Source: an uncultured Collinsella sp. (GTDB lineage: Bacteria > Actinomycetota > Coriobacteriia > Coriobacteriales > Coriobacteriaceae). From it: 64,000 nucleotides of DNA. Positions 50,039 to 58,643 of this stretch are shown here, one piece after another. Every line of letters starts with the position of its first letter. Within the stretch, counting starts at the first letter, position 1. The stretch lies in assembly GCA_900541245.1 (NCBI GenBank), contig UQIS01000001.1:55268-119267 (forward strand), written 5' to 3'. The notes below the pieces were generated by a model that saw only the letters and a list, made by a program, of their open reading frames with translations, searched no databases and was not told where the DNA came from. A program made the translations under genes and the position numbers.

Positions 50039-52552
50039 CTATAGGTAGCGGCCGGTGATACTTGCGGAGCAGGCCGCGATGTCGCTCGGCGTACCGGCGC
50101 AGACGATTTGCCCGCCCGCATCGCCACCGCCCGGGCCCATGTCGATCACGTAATCGGCATTGCGAATAAGGTCGAGATCGTGTTCGATCACGATAACCGT
50201 GGCGCCCTTGGCAACGAGACCGTCAAACACGTTCAACAGTACCTGAACATCGAGCGGATGCAGGCCGATCGTGGGCTCGTCAAATACGAATACGGCATCA
50301 TCCTGCACGCGGCCCATCTCGCTCGCGAGCTTAAGGCGCTGTGCCTCACCGCCCGAAAGCGCCGGTGTGGGCTCGCCAAGCGTGAGATAACCCAGGCCCA
50401 GGTCGTGCAAGGTCTGCAAACGCGTCTGAACCTTCTTGAGTCCCAGCGTGGCGTCGATGGCCTCGTCCACACTCATGTCCATGAGCTGCGGCAACGTAAG
50501 TAGGCTCCCGTCCTTGCCCTCGCGATGGATATGCGAAGCAGCGTCTGCATAACGCGAGCCGCGACATGCCGGGCAGACGATCTCGACATCGGGCAAAAAC
50601 TGCACGTCAAGCGATATCGAGCCCGTGCCGTCGCACGTAGGGCAGCGCAGGGCACCGGTGTTGTAGCTAAAGGCGCCCGCCTTATATCCCGCCGCCTTGG
50701 CCTCGGGCGTACGTGCAAAGGCGCGGCGCAGCTCGTCATGAATGTCGGCATAGGTCGCTACCGTCGAGCGCACGTTGGCACCGATGGGCGTGGCGTCAAT
50801 CAGGTTGGCACGGGCAATGCCCTCGGCATCGACCCAACGCACGTGCCCCGGCAAGCGTTCGCCGGCTGCCTGCGCCTTGAGCGCCGGGATGAGCGTCTCG
50901 AGCACCAACGTCGTCTTGCCCGAACCCGAAACGCCCGTCACCGCGACAAGGCGACCGCGCGGGATATCGACTTCGAGCGGCTTGACGGTGTGGATGGTAT
51001 CGGTTGCCATGCGGATATGTCCCTGGTCGAACATGTCGTCGTCAGTCACCTGCGGACGCAAGCGCTTGGGCTCTGCGCGCAAAAACGGAGCGATGCGGCT
51101 GCCCCGCGATTGCTCGACCTCGTCTACCGTGCCTGCAGCAATCACATTGCCGCCGCCTGCTCCGGCGACGGGGCCCATCTCGACCAGGTAGTCGGCTTCC
51201 GCCAGTACGCGCGTATCGTGGTCGACAACAACCACGGTGTTGCCATCACCCACCAGATCGCGCATTACGCCCACCAAGCCGTCGACATTGGCAGGGTGCA
51301 AGCCGATCGAAGGCTCGTCCAGTACATAAAGCACGCCCGTCGATCGGTTGCGCACCACGCGAGCAAGCTGTACGCGCTGGCGCTCACCCGTGGAGAGCGT
51401 GGCACCGGCGCGATCGAGTGAAAGGTAATCGAGACCCAGGTCGACCAGACGACGGGCCGCGCTCAAAAACGAATCGCAGATATCCGTCGCCATGGGCCGC
51501 ATCTCGGGCGGCAAGGATGCGGGCACTCCGCGCACCCACTCAATCGCCTCGCCCAGCGTCATGGCTGCGGCCTGCGCCAGATTGATACCGCACACCTGGG
51601 GCTGGCGCGCGGCCTCGGAGAGACGCGTGCCACCACAGTCACGGCATGGACCCTCGCGCAAAAAGCGCGCAACGCGTTTGAGGCCCTTGTCGTCCTTAAC
51701 CTTGGCGAGCGCATTCTCAACGGTATAGACGGCGTTGTAATAGGTGAAATCGAGCGGCGTGGCGCCCTCGCCGTTTTTGGGAACGTAGAGAATGTGTTTC
51801 TTAACCGCCGGGCCGTGGAACACGATATCGCGCTCTTGAGGCGTGAGCTGGCTAAACGGCACGTCGGTGCGTACGCCCATCTCGCCGGCGACCTGCTTCA
51901 TCAAATCCCACATGAGCGTACCCCAGGGAAGCACCGCACCCTCGTTGATAGTCTTTGACTCGTCGGGCACCAGGCTCGCCTCGTCCACCTCGCGCATGAC
52001 ACCGGTGCCGCCGCAGGTGGGGCATGCACCGCCGCTATTGAAAGCCAAATCCTCGGCACTCGGCGCGTAGAACTCGCGACCGCACGCAGGGCACGTGAGC
52101 GACAGGCCCGCAGCCACGTTAAGGCTCGGCTCCACACGCGCCCCGCAATGCGGGCACACGTGATGGGCGCAGCGGCTAAAGAGTAGACGCAGGCTATTGT
52201 TGAGCTCGGTCATGGTGCCAAAGGTGGAACGCACGCCCGGCACGCTGGGGCGCTGATGCAATGCGAGAGCCGCCGGCACGTGCAGCACCTCGTCCACCTG
52301 GGCGTGCTCGGCCTGCGTTAGGCGACGGCGGGTATAGGTGCTGAGTGCTTCCAAGTAGCGACGCGAGCCCTCGGCATAAAGAACCCCCAGCGCCAGCGAA
52401 CTCTTGCCCGAGCCCGACACGCCGGCAATGCCCACGAGCTTTCCCAGTGGAATATCGATATCGATGTCCTTGAGGTTATGGACGCGCGCGCCACGTACCT
52501 CGATAGCCTGCGGGCTCATCTTCTGTTCCGTCACCTTTATCACCCTACTCAT
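50039..52552 (-). CDS. Class II UvrA-like ABC-ATPase
   Basis: 837 residues. Two ABC modules with Walker A GVSGSGKSS (44-52) and VTGVSGSGKTTLV, signature LSTGERQRVQLARV and LSGGEAQRLKLASE, and Cys pairs of zinc modules (CPHCGA, CPACGRE, CPTCGGTG, CRDCGGTR, CPTCDGTG, CPACRG). It is about 100 residues shorter than housekeeping UvrA and lacks the usual UvrB-binding insert, as in UvrA2/DrrC proteins linked to DNA damage or drug tolerance. ATG 52550-52552 is one base past the ATPase 2 stop, so the two are coupled; ATG at codon 12 is an alternative start. Confidence 0.9.
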   Translation of the reverse strand: MSRVIKVTEQKMSPQAIEVRGARVHNLKDIDIDIPLGKLVGIAGVSGSGKSSLALGVLYAEGSRRYLEALSTYTRRRLTQAEHAQVDEVLHVPAALALHQRPSVPGVRSTFGTMTELNNSLRLLFSRCAHHVCPHCGARVEPSLNVAAGLSLTCPACGREFYAPSAEDLAFNSGGACPTCGGTGVMREVDEASLVPDESKTINEGAVLPWGTLMWDLMKQVAGEMGVRTDVPFSQLTPQERDIVFHGPAVKKHILYVPKNGEGATPLDFTYYNAVYTVENALAKVKDDKGLKRVARFLREGPCRDCGGTRLSEAARQPQVCGINLAQAAAMTLGEAIEWVRGVPASLPPEMRPMATDICDSFLSAARRLVDLGLDYLSLDRAGATLSTGERQRVQLARVVRNRSTGVLYVLDEPSIGLHPANVDGLVGVMRDLVGDGNTVVVVDHDTRVLAEADYLVEMGPVAGAGGGNVIAAGTVDEVEQSRGSRIAPFLRAEPKRLRPQVTDDDMFDQGHIRMATDTIHTVKPLEVDIPRGRLVAVTGVSGSGKTTLVLETLIPALKAQAAGERLPGHVRWVDAEGIARANLIDATPIGANVRSTVATYADIHDELRRAFARTPEAKAAGYKAGAFSYNTGALRCPTCDGTGSISLDVQFLPDVEIVCPACRGSRYADAASHIHREGKDGSLLTLPQLMDMSVDEAIDATLGLKKVQTRLQTLHDLGLGYLTLGEPTPALSGGEAQRLKLASEMGRVQDDAVFVFDEPTIGLHPLDVQVLLNVFDGLVAKGATVIVIEHDLDLIRNADYVIDMGPGGGDAGGQIVCAGTPSDIAACSASITGRYL

Positions 52553-52553
52553 G

Positions 52554-53663
52554 TCATAAAACTCGATCGCGAATGTACGCGCCCAGCATGGGCACGGTAA
52601 ACCGGACGAGGCCGTATCCGGCAGCGTCGATTACGCGCTCGCGAATTAGGCTTGCGCGATATTTACTCGCCCAGCTCTGGGTGCGATCGCAACGCTCAAT
52701 AATATCCGCCATGCGCGTCGGCTTGCCCTCGTCAACCACCATGGCCTCGATAAATAGGCGCTGCGGACTGCGCAACCCGTAATACAGAGGCGCGTCAACC
52801 GCTTCGTAGAACTCGGAGACGGCATCCGCATGGCCATCCTCGACATCGTGCCTTTCGATGACTTGCGAGCCACGCCGGACAGCAGAGCGCCACATGTAAT
52901 AGCCCACCAGCTGAACCATATAGGGATGCCCCATGCTCTTGCGTGCCGCAAGGTCCGCTGTCTCCGCGTCAACGTAAAGACCAGCGTCTTTGACCGTCTG
53001 GATATATGAATCACGCACCTTGGGCAAGGATATCGCCCCCAGCGTACGCTGCTGGGCACGCCGCAAAAACGTCACGCTCGGCTCTTCGAGCAGATCGTCA
53101 ACCATACTGGGTAAGCCGGCGAACACCAGCGCAAGACCGCGCTGGTCGCTATCGGGCAATCCCGTGGCATCCTGGTCTCCGAGCACCTGCTGATAGAGAA
53201 CGGCAAGAGCCGCTAGTTCCTCGATAGACGCAGATTGCGCCTCGTCAATCGCAAACAGTATGCCCTTGCCTGGACCGAGCTTCTTGAGGCGCTCGTTGAC
53301 CAGCCCTCGCAACGTCTCGCCCTTTGCTCGCGCCGCCTCGACTGACATCCGCCCAAACGACGGACCGAACTCCATTGACGTTACAACGGGTTTATTCGAG
53401 CGAAGCGCGTCGGCCAAGCGGTCGCATAAGCCAAGCGAAGCGGAATCGGAGACAACCGCCCATCCGCGCTCGCTGGCCAGACGTTGCAGCTCCCGCAGGA
53501 GAACTGTCTTGCCGCAGCCGCGGTTTCCCGTAATGAGCATGAGCCTGCCCGGCGCTCCGGCGCCGTTATCGAGCCCTTCCGCAAAATCTTCGATGACCGA
53601 CTCGCGACCGATGAGTATCGGAGGCCGCTTGCCAGCCGTGGGCTTAAAGGGATTTTGATTCAT
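52554..53663 (-). CDS. AAA-type ATPase with C-terminal winged helix, paralogue 2
   Basis: 369 residues after GAGGAG. MNQNPFKPTAGKRPPILIGR start, Walker A GNRGCGKT (46-53), Walker B GILFAIDEAQ near 136, AGLPSMVDDLLEEPSVTFLR, HPYMVQLVGYYMW and a C-terminal winged helix (TRMADIIERCDRTQSWASKY). Same architecture as paralogue 1 but clearly diverged. Operonic with the UvrA-like gene. Three 10-bp tandem repeats lie 35 bp upstream. The function of the family is unknown; a DNA-binding switch or partition-like ATPase is inference. Confidence 0.85.
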   Translation of the reverse strand: MNQNPFKPTAGKRPPILIGRESVIEDFAEGLDNGAGAPGRLMLITGNRGCGKTVLLRELQRLASERGWAVVSDSASLGLCDRLADALRSNKPVVTSMEFGPSFGRMSVEAARAKGETLRGLVNERLKKLGPGKGILFAIDEAQSASIEELAALAVLYQQVLGDQDATGLPDSDQRGLALVFAGLPSMVDDLLEEPSVTFLRRAQQRTLGAISLPKVRDSYIQTVKDAGLYVDAETADLAARKSMGHPYMVQLVGYYMWRSAVRRGSQVIERHDVEDGHADAVSEFYEAVDAPLYYGLRSPQRLFIEAMVVDEGKPTRMADIIERCDRTQSWASKYRASLIRERVIDAAGYGLVRFTVPMLGAYIRDRVL

Positions 53664-53697
53664 GTCGGTCTCCTCGGATTGGCAAACCCTGGTAATA

Positions 53698-53727
53698 GTT
53701 ATACCAACTTATACCGAGTTATACCAA
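53698..53727. promoter_or_regulatory. Three tandem 10-bp repeats upstream of AAA ATPase 2
   Basis: GTTATACCAA, CTTATACCGA and GTTATACCAA in direct succession (plus strand), 35 bp before the ATPase 2 start. The 10-bp phase is the same as at paralogue 1, but the sequence differs. Followed by palindrome G. Confidence 0.8.
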
Positions 53728-53730
53728 TAA

Positions 53731-53763
53731 CATGTGACAAAGAAACTGTCCCTTTGTCACATG
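53731..53763. repeat. Palindromic element G (decayed tip)
   Basis: CATGTGACAAAG (53731-53742) with CTTTGTCACATG (53752-53763); the tip reads AAACTGTCC instead of GGACTGTCC, so the upper pairs are lost. Contains the TGA stop (53757-53759) of the TetM-like gene. Confidence 0.88.
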
Positions 53764-55760
53764 TGGCCGAAAAACTCGGCGTCTGCTGCTCGCCAGGGGC
53801 GGAAGGTGGCGGGATCGATCTTTACGTGCGCCGCGGCGGGCACGTCGTACCATTTGACCGTGTAACCGGCGCCGTGAGAGCAAAAGACCGAGTCGGGCGT
53901 GTTGGGCAGATCGGCCTCGGGCTCATAGGCGGCAGTCTCGATTACGCACTCGGCATCATGGCAAGCCGCATAGCCGGCAAACTCCAGGTACAGATGTCCG
54001 CGACCGCTCGTGTAGGCAGCCACCTCCAGCGCGTAATCCTGCACCTCGGCTGCCGGCACGCGACCCACAAGCTTCGCCCGGTCTCCCGCCATCGTCGGCG
54101 GCTCGTACTCGGCACCCATGCGCGTGGCATCCGAGAGCGCCCGGCCCACGCACTCCCCCGGCACCTCGAGCTCAAAGCGATACCACGGCTCCAACAGCAC
54201 CGCCGCGCCGGCCTCACTCGCTTGCATGAGCCCCTGGCGAATCGCGCGGTACGTGGCCTGGCGAAAATCACCGCCCTCGGTGTGCTTGGCATGCGCGCGG
54301 CCGCCCGTGAGTGTAATGCGCACATCGGTGATGGGCGAGCCAGTCAGCACGCCCAGGTGGTCGCGCTCCATGGCGTTGGTGAGCGCCAAACGCTGCCAGT
54401 TAAGATCGAGCTCGTCGGTCGAGGTCACGGTGCCAAACTGCACGCCCGAACCCACTGGCAGCGGCTCCAGGCGCAGATGCACCTCGGCATAGTGGCGCAG
54501 CGGCTCAAAGTGGCCCACGCCCTCGACCGGCTGCGAAATAGTCTCCTTATAGAGAATGCCACCAGACTCGAACGCAACCGAAAGGTCAAAGCGATCGGCC
54601 AACACCCGCTGCACGACCTCGAGTTGCACAGCGCCCATCAACTGCAAATGAATCTGCTCCAGATGCGTATTCCAGCTTACGCCGAGCATGGGATCTTCAT
54701 CCGCCAGCTCAGTCAACGCTTTGAACACCGCATGGACATCGTGTTCGCCTGGAAGCACCGTATAGGTAAGAACTGGCGCAACGACGGGTGCATCGCCCGC
54801 GGGCTCCGCGCCCAGGGCGTCCCCCGGGCGAACGTGCGCAAGACCCGTCACGGCACAAATACCGCCAGCAGCAACTTCTTGGGCAAGCTCATACTTTTCG
54901 CCGTTATAGATGCGTACCTGATCGACCTTCTGCTCCCATGCCTCGGCACCGGAGCGTCCGTTAATCACCTGTTTGGCATGCAGCGTGCCGCCGGTCACTT
55001 TAAGCCATGCCAAGCGCTCGCCGCGATCCCCGCGGCTGACACGATAGACGCGCGCGGCAAACTCCGGGTGCCATGCCTGTTCACGCATCAGCGCGCATAT
55101 GCCGTCCAGCAGCTCGTCCACGCCTTGGTCCTTGAGCGCCGAGCCGGCAAAACAGGGAAAGAGCCTGCGCTCGGCAACCATGCGCGACAGCGTTGCGACA
55201 GAAAGCTCACCCGCCTCAAGAAACTCCTCGAGTGCCGCCTCGTCCAACGCAGCAGCGTCCTCCTGAACGGCACCACCCGCCAACAGTTCGTTGGCATCCA
55301 GGCAGCCCTCGGAAAGACGTTGCCCAAGTTGTGCCAACAAGACATCGCGGCCGGGATTCTCCAAATCGATTTTGTTGATATAGATAAACGTCGGGATGTC
55401 ATAACGTGTAAGCAGACGCCACAGGGTTTCGGTATGACCCTGTACGCCATCGTTGGCACCCACAACCAAAATCGCGTAGTCGAGCGCGCGCAGCGTGCGC
55501 TCCGCCTCGGCAGAAAAATCGACATGCCCCGGCGCATCCACGAGCATGACGTGGGTATCGCCATGGTCGAGCACGGCCTGCGACGAGAAGATCGTAATGC
55601 CACGCTCACGCTCGATCGCGTTCGTGTCCAGATGCGAATCGCCATCGTCCACGCAGCCGCGCTTGCGAATGCGACCCGCGTTGAACAACATGGCCTCGGC
55701 CAGCGTGGTCTTGCCGGCATCGACATGCGCCAAGATTCCAACGACCGCTTGCTTCGACAT
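53757..55760 (-). CDS. TetM/TetW-like ribosomal-protection-type translational GTPase
   Basis: 667 residues from ATG (55758-55760) after GAGGAG. G1 AHVDAGKTTL (11-20), G3 DAPGHVDF (75-82), G4 NKID (129-132). The EF-G-like domains follow: TGLAHVRPGDALG in domain II, VQLEVVQRVLADRFDLSVAF in domain III, and TGGRAHAKHTEGGDFRQATY in domain IV. Ribosomal protection proteins are about 640 residues. Whether this one confers tetracycline resistance cannot be told; its base composition is like its neighbours, suggesting a resident relative rather than a recent arrival. Stop codon lies inside palindrome G. Confidence 0.88.
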   Translation of the reverse strand: MSKQAVVGILAHVDAGKTTLAEAMLFNAGRIRKRGCVDDGDSHLDTNAIERERGITIFSSQAVLDHGDTHVMLVDAPGHVDFSAEAERTLRALDYAILVVGANDGVQGHTETLWRLLTRYDIPTFIYINKIDLENPGRDVLLAQLGQRLSEGCLDANELLAGGAVQEDAAALDEAALEEFLEAGELSVATLSRMVAERRLFPCFAGSALKDQGVDELLDGICALMREQAWHPEFAARVYRVSRGDRGERLAWLKVTGGTLHAKQVINGRSGAEAWEQKVDQVRIYNGEKYELAQEVAAGGICAVTGLAHVRPGDALGAEPAGDAPVVAPVLTYTVLPGEHDVHAVFKALTELADEDPMLGVSWNTHLEQIHLQLMGAVQLEVVQRVLADRFDLSVAFESGGILYKETISQPVEGVGHFEPLRHYAEVHLRLEPLPVGSGVQFGTVTSTDELDLNWQRLALTNAMERDHLGVLTGSPITDVRITLTGGRAHAKHTEGGDFRQATYRAIRQGLMQASEAGAAVLLEPWYRFELEVPGECVGRALSDATRMGAEYEPPTMAGDRAKLVGRVPAAEVQDYALEVAAYTSGRGHLYLEFAGYAACHDAECVIETAAYEPEADLPNTPDSVFCSHGAGYTVKWYDVPAAAHVKIDPATFRPWRAADAEFFGHM

Positions 55761-55978
55761 GGCTCTCCTCTTATTGCAAGCCCATCGCACGCGGCAACGG
55801 GCATCCTCGTTCCACACTGGATGATACAATGTACGGGCCGGCGGGCGAAGCGAGCCCTATCCCCCGACCGAGCTCATCGCCCCGCGTTGCCGCGCAGCGA
55901 TTTTCGTAGGTTCGCGCCTTGCGAAAGCCGGCACCTCCCCTTTTTGTCTGCCTGGGCTCATCTGGGGCGATAACAACG

Positions 55979-56058
55979 CGAGCCCCACAACAACGCGTTT
56001 TACCAAAAATGGCCCCACTCGGGGCCATTTTTGGTAAAACGCGTTGTTGTGGGGCTCG
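55979..56058. repeat. 80-bp palindrome J with a 38-bp perfect stem
   Basis: Left arm 55979-56016 and right arm 56021-56058 are perfect complements over 38 bp around ACTC. It begins 4 bp past the GNAT gene stop. The rest of the 55761-56062 gap shows no gene. Confidence 0.92.
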
Positions 56059-56062
56059 GCCT

Positions 56063-56554
56063 TTATGCCTCGCGCAGCCAATCAAACGCGACGCGCGGCG
56101 TACCGTCCGACACATATACGATACCGGCGCGCTTAAACCCGGCCTTGGCGATGGCTCCCTGCATGGGCAGGTTGTCCTGATGCGTGTCGATGCGCAGGTG
56201 ATCGGCGCGTTCCTTGGCAAAGGCAAACATCGCAGCCGCGATACCGTGCGCGGTGCCATCGGACGCCACACGGTGCAGCACAGCATACGGGGCGTCGCTG
56301 CGCCACTGGCCGCCCTCGATCACATCGTAGGAACTGTCCGGCCCCGGCAGAAAGGCAAACGTCGCCACCACGCGTCCGTCTTCCTCGCACACATAGCTGC
56401 CACCGGCGGCGATATCGGCAGCCAGCTGCTCGCCCGAAGGCGTGCCCTCGGGCCACTGCGTCGTGTTGCCATGTGCGCGCATAAAGGCGCGGGCCGCGTC
56501 ATAGATGGCCATGACGGCGGGAATGTCGGTATCGAGGGTTTTTCTGATCATCAC
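56063..56554 (-). CDS. GNAT-family N-acetyltransferase
   Basis: 163 residues from GTG (or ATG three bases later, 56549-56551), GAGG upstream. MIRKTLDTDIPAVMAIYDAA start, DGRVVATFAFL, and the acetyl-CoA loop region VASDGTAHGIAAAMFAFAKE with NLPMQGAIAKAGFKRAGIVY. The R/QxxGxG/A motif is relaxed (DGTAHGI). Substrate unknown. Confidence 0.88.
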   Translation of the reverse strand: MMIRKTLDTDIPAVMAIYDAARAFMRAHGNTTQWPEGTPSGEQLAADIAAGGSYVCEEDGRVVATFAFLPGPDSSYDVIEGGQWRSDAPYAVLHRVASDGTAHGIAAAMFAFAKERADHLRIDTHQDNLPMQGAIAKAGFKRAGIVYVSDGTPRVAFDWLREA

Positions 56555-56628
56555 GCGGCGACCTCACGTTTATTGGTATCACTTTGATTGAGCAATGATA
56601 CCAACGTTTGGAGAAGGGCGCGAAGCAG

Positions 56629-56925
56629 ATGGGAAGCAAAAAGCGAGCCGCCTGGTCAAAGGCCAAAAGCGAGTTTTTGAGCGCTGCTACCGGCGGCGAT
56701 ATGAGCGACCTGTTTGCACGCGAGGACGAGCGCCGCGACGCCCTGGACGCCGAGCGCGATGAAGCCTGGCGCTACAAATCGTGCGAGCGCAAAAACCGTT
56801 ACGACACGCGCGCCGAGGCCGAGGCAGTTATGGCCGACTGCGAAAACCGCGGACGCCGCGGGCTGGCCTGCTACAAATGCGAATACTGCGGCGGCTGGCA
56901 CTTGACGTCGCACCCTTGGAAATAG
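56629..56925 (+). CDS. Small basic protein with C-terminal zinc-ribbon-like CxxC...CxxCGGWH
   Basis: 98 residues from ATG 56629; a TTG 21 bases earlier is open. The Lys/Arg-rich start MGSKKRAAWSKAKSEF is followed by a charged helix and CERKNRYDTRAEAEAVM with CYKCEYCGGWHLTSHPWK. Similar Cys/His tails with Y.C..C..WH occur in small actinobacterial and phage proteins. Probably zinc-binding; function unknown. Confidence 0.75.
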   Translation: MGSKKRAAWSKAKSEFLSAATGGDMSDLFAREDERRDALDAERDEAWRYKSCERKNRYDTRAEAEAVMADCENRGRRGLACYKCEYCGGWHLTSHPWK

Positions 56926-56973
56926 GCGCCGCATCGGCACGGCATTGACGGAGCGCCAGCCATCGCACGCAAG

Positions 56974-57678
56974 CTACGGGCGCGGCGGCACCAACACATC
57001 GTAGCGAACGGCCTTGCCCGCAAGTTGATAGCTCGGCTTAACGCCGGCAAGCAGCGGCCCCTTCACCGGCCGCTTGATAACGACCTTGCGCGGGCGCGCC
57101 GCAAGCGCAGCTTCGACCAGCGTCTCCTCATCGGCGCACGGCTGCTCCAGATGGTGCAAGAGTTGGAACTTCTTTTTCACCGCCGCGCTCTTGGTGCGTT
57201 CGGGAAACATGGGATCCAGATATACCACGTCGGGGGCGGCAAGCTCGCCCCGCCCGATCAGCTCAGCCGTATGACGAAGGCCGGCAATGCTGTCCTCGCC
57301 CGCATGTAAGCGCATGCGCGACACGGCAGCCGCAAGCGCCGGATCATCTGCCGCGCGATCCAGGGCATCCTTGAGGAGCGCCGCGATCACGCAATCCTGC
57401 TCATACAGATCGACGGTAAAGCCCGCGGCCGCCAACAGCAGCGAATCCTCGCCAAAGCCTGCCGTGGCATCAATCGCCCATGGGCACTCGATGCCTTTTG
57501 CGCGCGCAGCCTTTACCAACAGCTCTTGCTGCAGACGGCCCTGCTTGAGCCGCGGAAGCATGCGGTCAAAATCGGCACGCAGCTCCATCGTGCCGTCGGT
57601 GAGCGTGAGGCCCTCGGACTTCCCGATCAGCTCAAGCCCCGCGGCCCGAGCAACAGAAAAGGGATCGACGACGCCCAT
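56974..57678 (-). CDS. rsmJ: 16S rRNA (guanine1516-N2)-methyltransferase RsmJ-like
   Basis: 234 residues from ATG (57676-57678), 5 bases after AAGGAG. IDATAGFGEDSLLLAAAGF is the SAM motif, with YLDPMFPERTKSAAVKKKFQ and LHHLEQP as in RsmJ, and VVIKRPVKGPLLAGVKPSYQ near the end. It methylates a guanine in helix 45 region of 16S rRNA. Confidence 0.85.
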   Translation of the reverse strand: MGVVDPFSVARAAGLELIGKSEGLTLTDGTMELRADFDRMLPRLKQGRLQQELLVKAARAKGIECPWAIDATAGFGEDSLLLAAAGFTVDLYEQDCVIAALLKDALDRAADDPALAAAVSRMRLHAGEDSIAGLRHTAELIGRGELAAPDVVYLDPMFPERTKSAAVKKKFQLLHHLEQPCADEETLVEAALAARPRKVVIKRPVKGPLLAGVKPSYQLAGKAVRYDVLVPPRP

Positions 57679-57741
57679 GGGCACTCCTTAGCAAGCAAAA
57701 CGAATACGCGAGTGCCGTTTACGCCAGCACCCAACCGTCCG

Positions 57742-57885
57742 CTATTGTCCCACATGCGACATGGTCCACAGCATCGCAATGCAAAGCACCGCCATCAATC
57801 CCGTGCACACGGCAGCGATCACAGAATCACCCATGCGCCTTCCCAACGACCGCGGCTCACGCACTTGCCCTGCTCCGTACATCAT
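57742..57885 (-). CDS. 47-residue single-pass membrane protein
   Basis: From ATG (57883-57885) with AAGGAGGAG 3 bases upstream. MMYGAGQVREPRSLGRRMGD is a basic soluble head, followed by one hydrophobic segment (SVIAAVCTGLMAVLCIAMLW) and a short tail TMSHVGQ. A longer open frame starts at 57951 without a ribosome-binding site. Unknown function. Confidence 0.65.
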   Translation of the reverse strand: MMYGAGQVREPRSLGRRMGDSVIAAVCTGLMAVLCIAMLWTMSHVGQ

Positions 57886-58114
57886 GACTCCTCCTTGAGA
57901 CCAGCTCCTTGTTACGGCCTCATCATCGCAGCGCCGCACATGGGCTGCCATCGATTTGGCTTACGTCCAGCTTTCCTTTTTGAAAGGTTGGACCGTACAG
58001 GCAAGAGACGCTTTCAAACGCATGCATCGCCCCGTTGAACTACAATGTGCTTCACGATATGTGCCGCAACCTGGGTGCGACAGATTCTCCGCGCCCGCAT
58101 CGAAAGGACCAGCT

Positions 58115-58516
58115 ATGAGCGCCGCTCGCAAGACACTCAAAATCCTTGCCCTGATTTATTTTGTTCTGGGCATCGCCAGTCTCGTCATTGGAATCGCCGG
58201 CATCGCGACCGGCAACCTCGATTCCACGTACGGGTCGAACGCCATGCTCGCCGCGGTCGTGCTGGTCGCCAAGGGCCTCATCGATCTCGCCGCAGGTGTT
58301 GCGGGCATCAAGGGCGCCAACAAGCCTTCGCAGGTGGATGCTGCGTTTAAGCTCGGCATCGTTGCCGCAATCGCCACGATTGCGCAGGCCGCGCTCACGC
58401 TTCCCGCGCTCGGCGGCAGCGCCGTCAATATCGTCGCCTTTGTCATCGTGGTGTACGACCTGTTCTTTGTTCAGAAGGCACACGCCGTTAAGGCCGAGAA
58501 CAAGGACCGCCTGTAA
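58115..58516 (+). CDS. Small four-helix membrane protein
   Basis: 133 residues from ATG 58115 after GAAAGGACC. Four hydrophobic segments (ILALIYFVLGIASLVIGIAG, MLAAVVLVAKGLIDLAAGVA, LGIVAAIATIAQAALTLPAL, VNIVAFVIVVYDLFFVQ) and a charged tail KAENKDRL. No named family recognised. Has its own terminator. Confidence 0.75.
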   Translation: MSAARKTLKILALIYFVLGIASLVIGIAGIATGNLDSTYGSNAMLAAVVLVAKGLIDLAAGVAGIKGANKPSQVDAAFKLGIVAAIATIAQAALTLPALGGSAVNIVAFVIVVYDLFFVQKAHAVKAENKDRL

Positions 58517-58554
58517 GCGCTCGCTTCTCATAACCTCTGCAGCCAAGCAACTAA

Positions 58555-58592
58555 AAAGGGCCGATCGCGCATCTCCGCGGTCGGCCCTTTAC
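58555..58592 (+). terminator. Terminator after the small membrane protein
   Basis: AAAGGGCCGA (58555-58564) with TCGGCCCTTT (58581-58590), plus inner CGCG pairs. Confidence 0.85.
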
Positions 58593-58606
58593 GTTTGCCC
58601 AGATAA

Positions 58607-58643
58607 AACCTACCAAAATAAACCTGTCCCTTTTTGGTAGGTT
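58607..58643. repeat. Palindromic element D (TAAACCTGTCCCT loop)
   Basis: AACCTACCAAAA (58607-58618) with TTTTGGTAGGTT (58632-58643); the loop is identical to that of element C. It overlaps the TAA stop of rlmA (58642-58644). Confidence 0.9.

Noticed and set aside
53484..55973. An 829-codon open frame on the plus strand opposite the TetM-like gene
   Set aside because: It is the antisense shadow of a GC-rich gene with all GTPase motifs on the minus strand; no ribosome-binding site or known motif.
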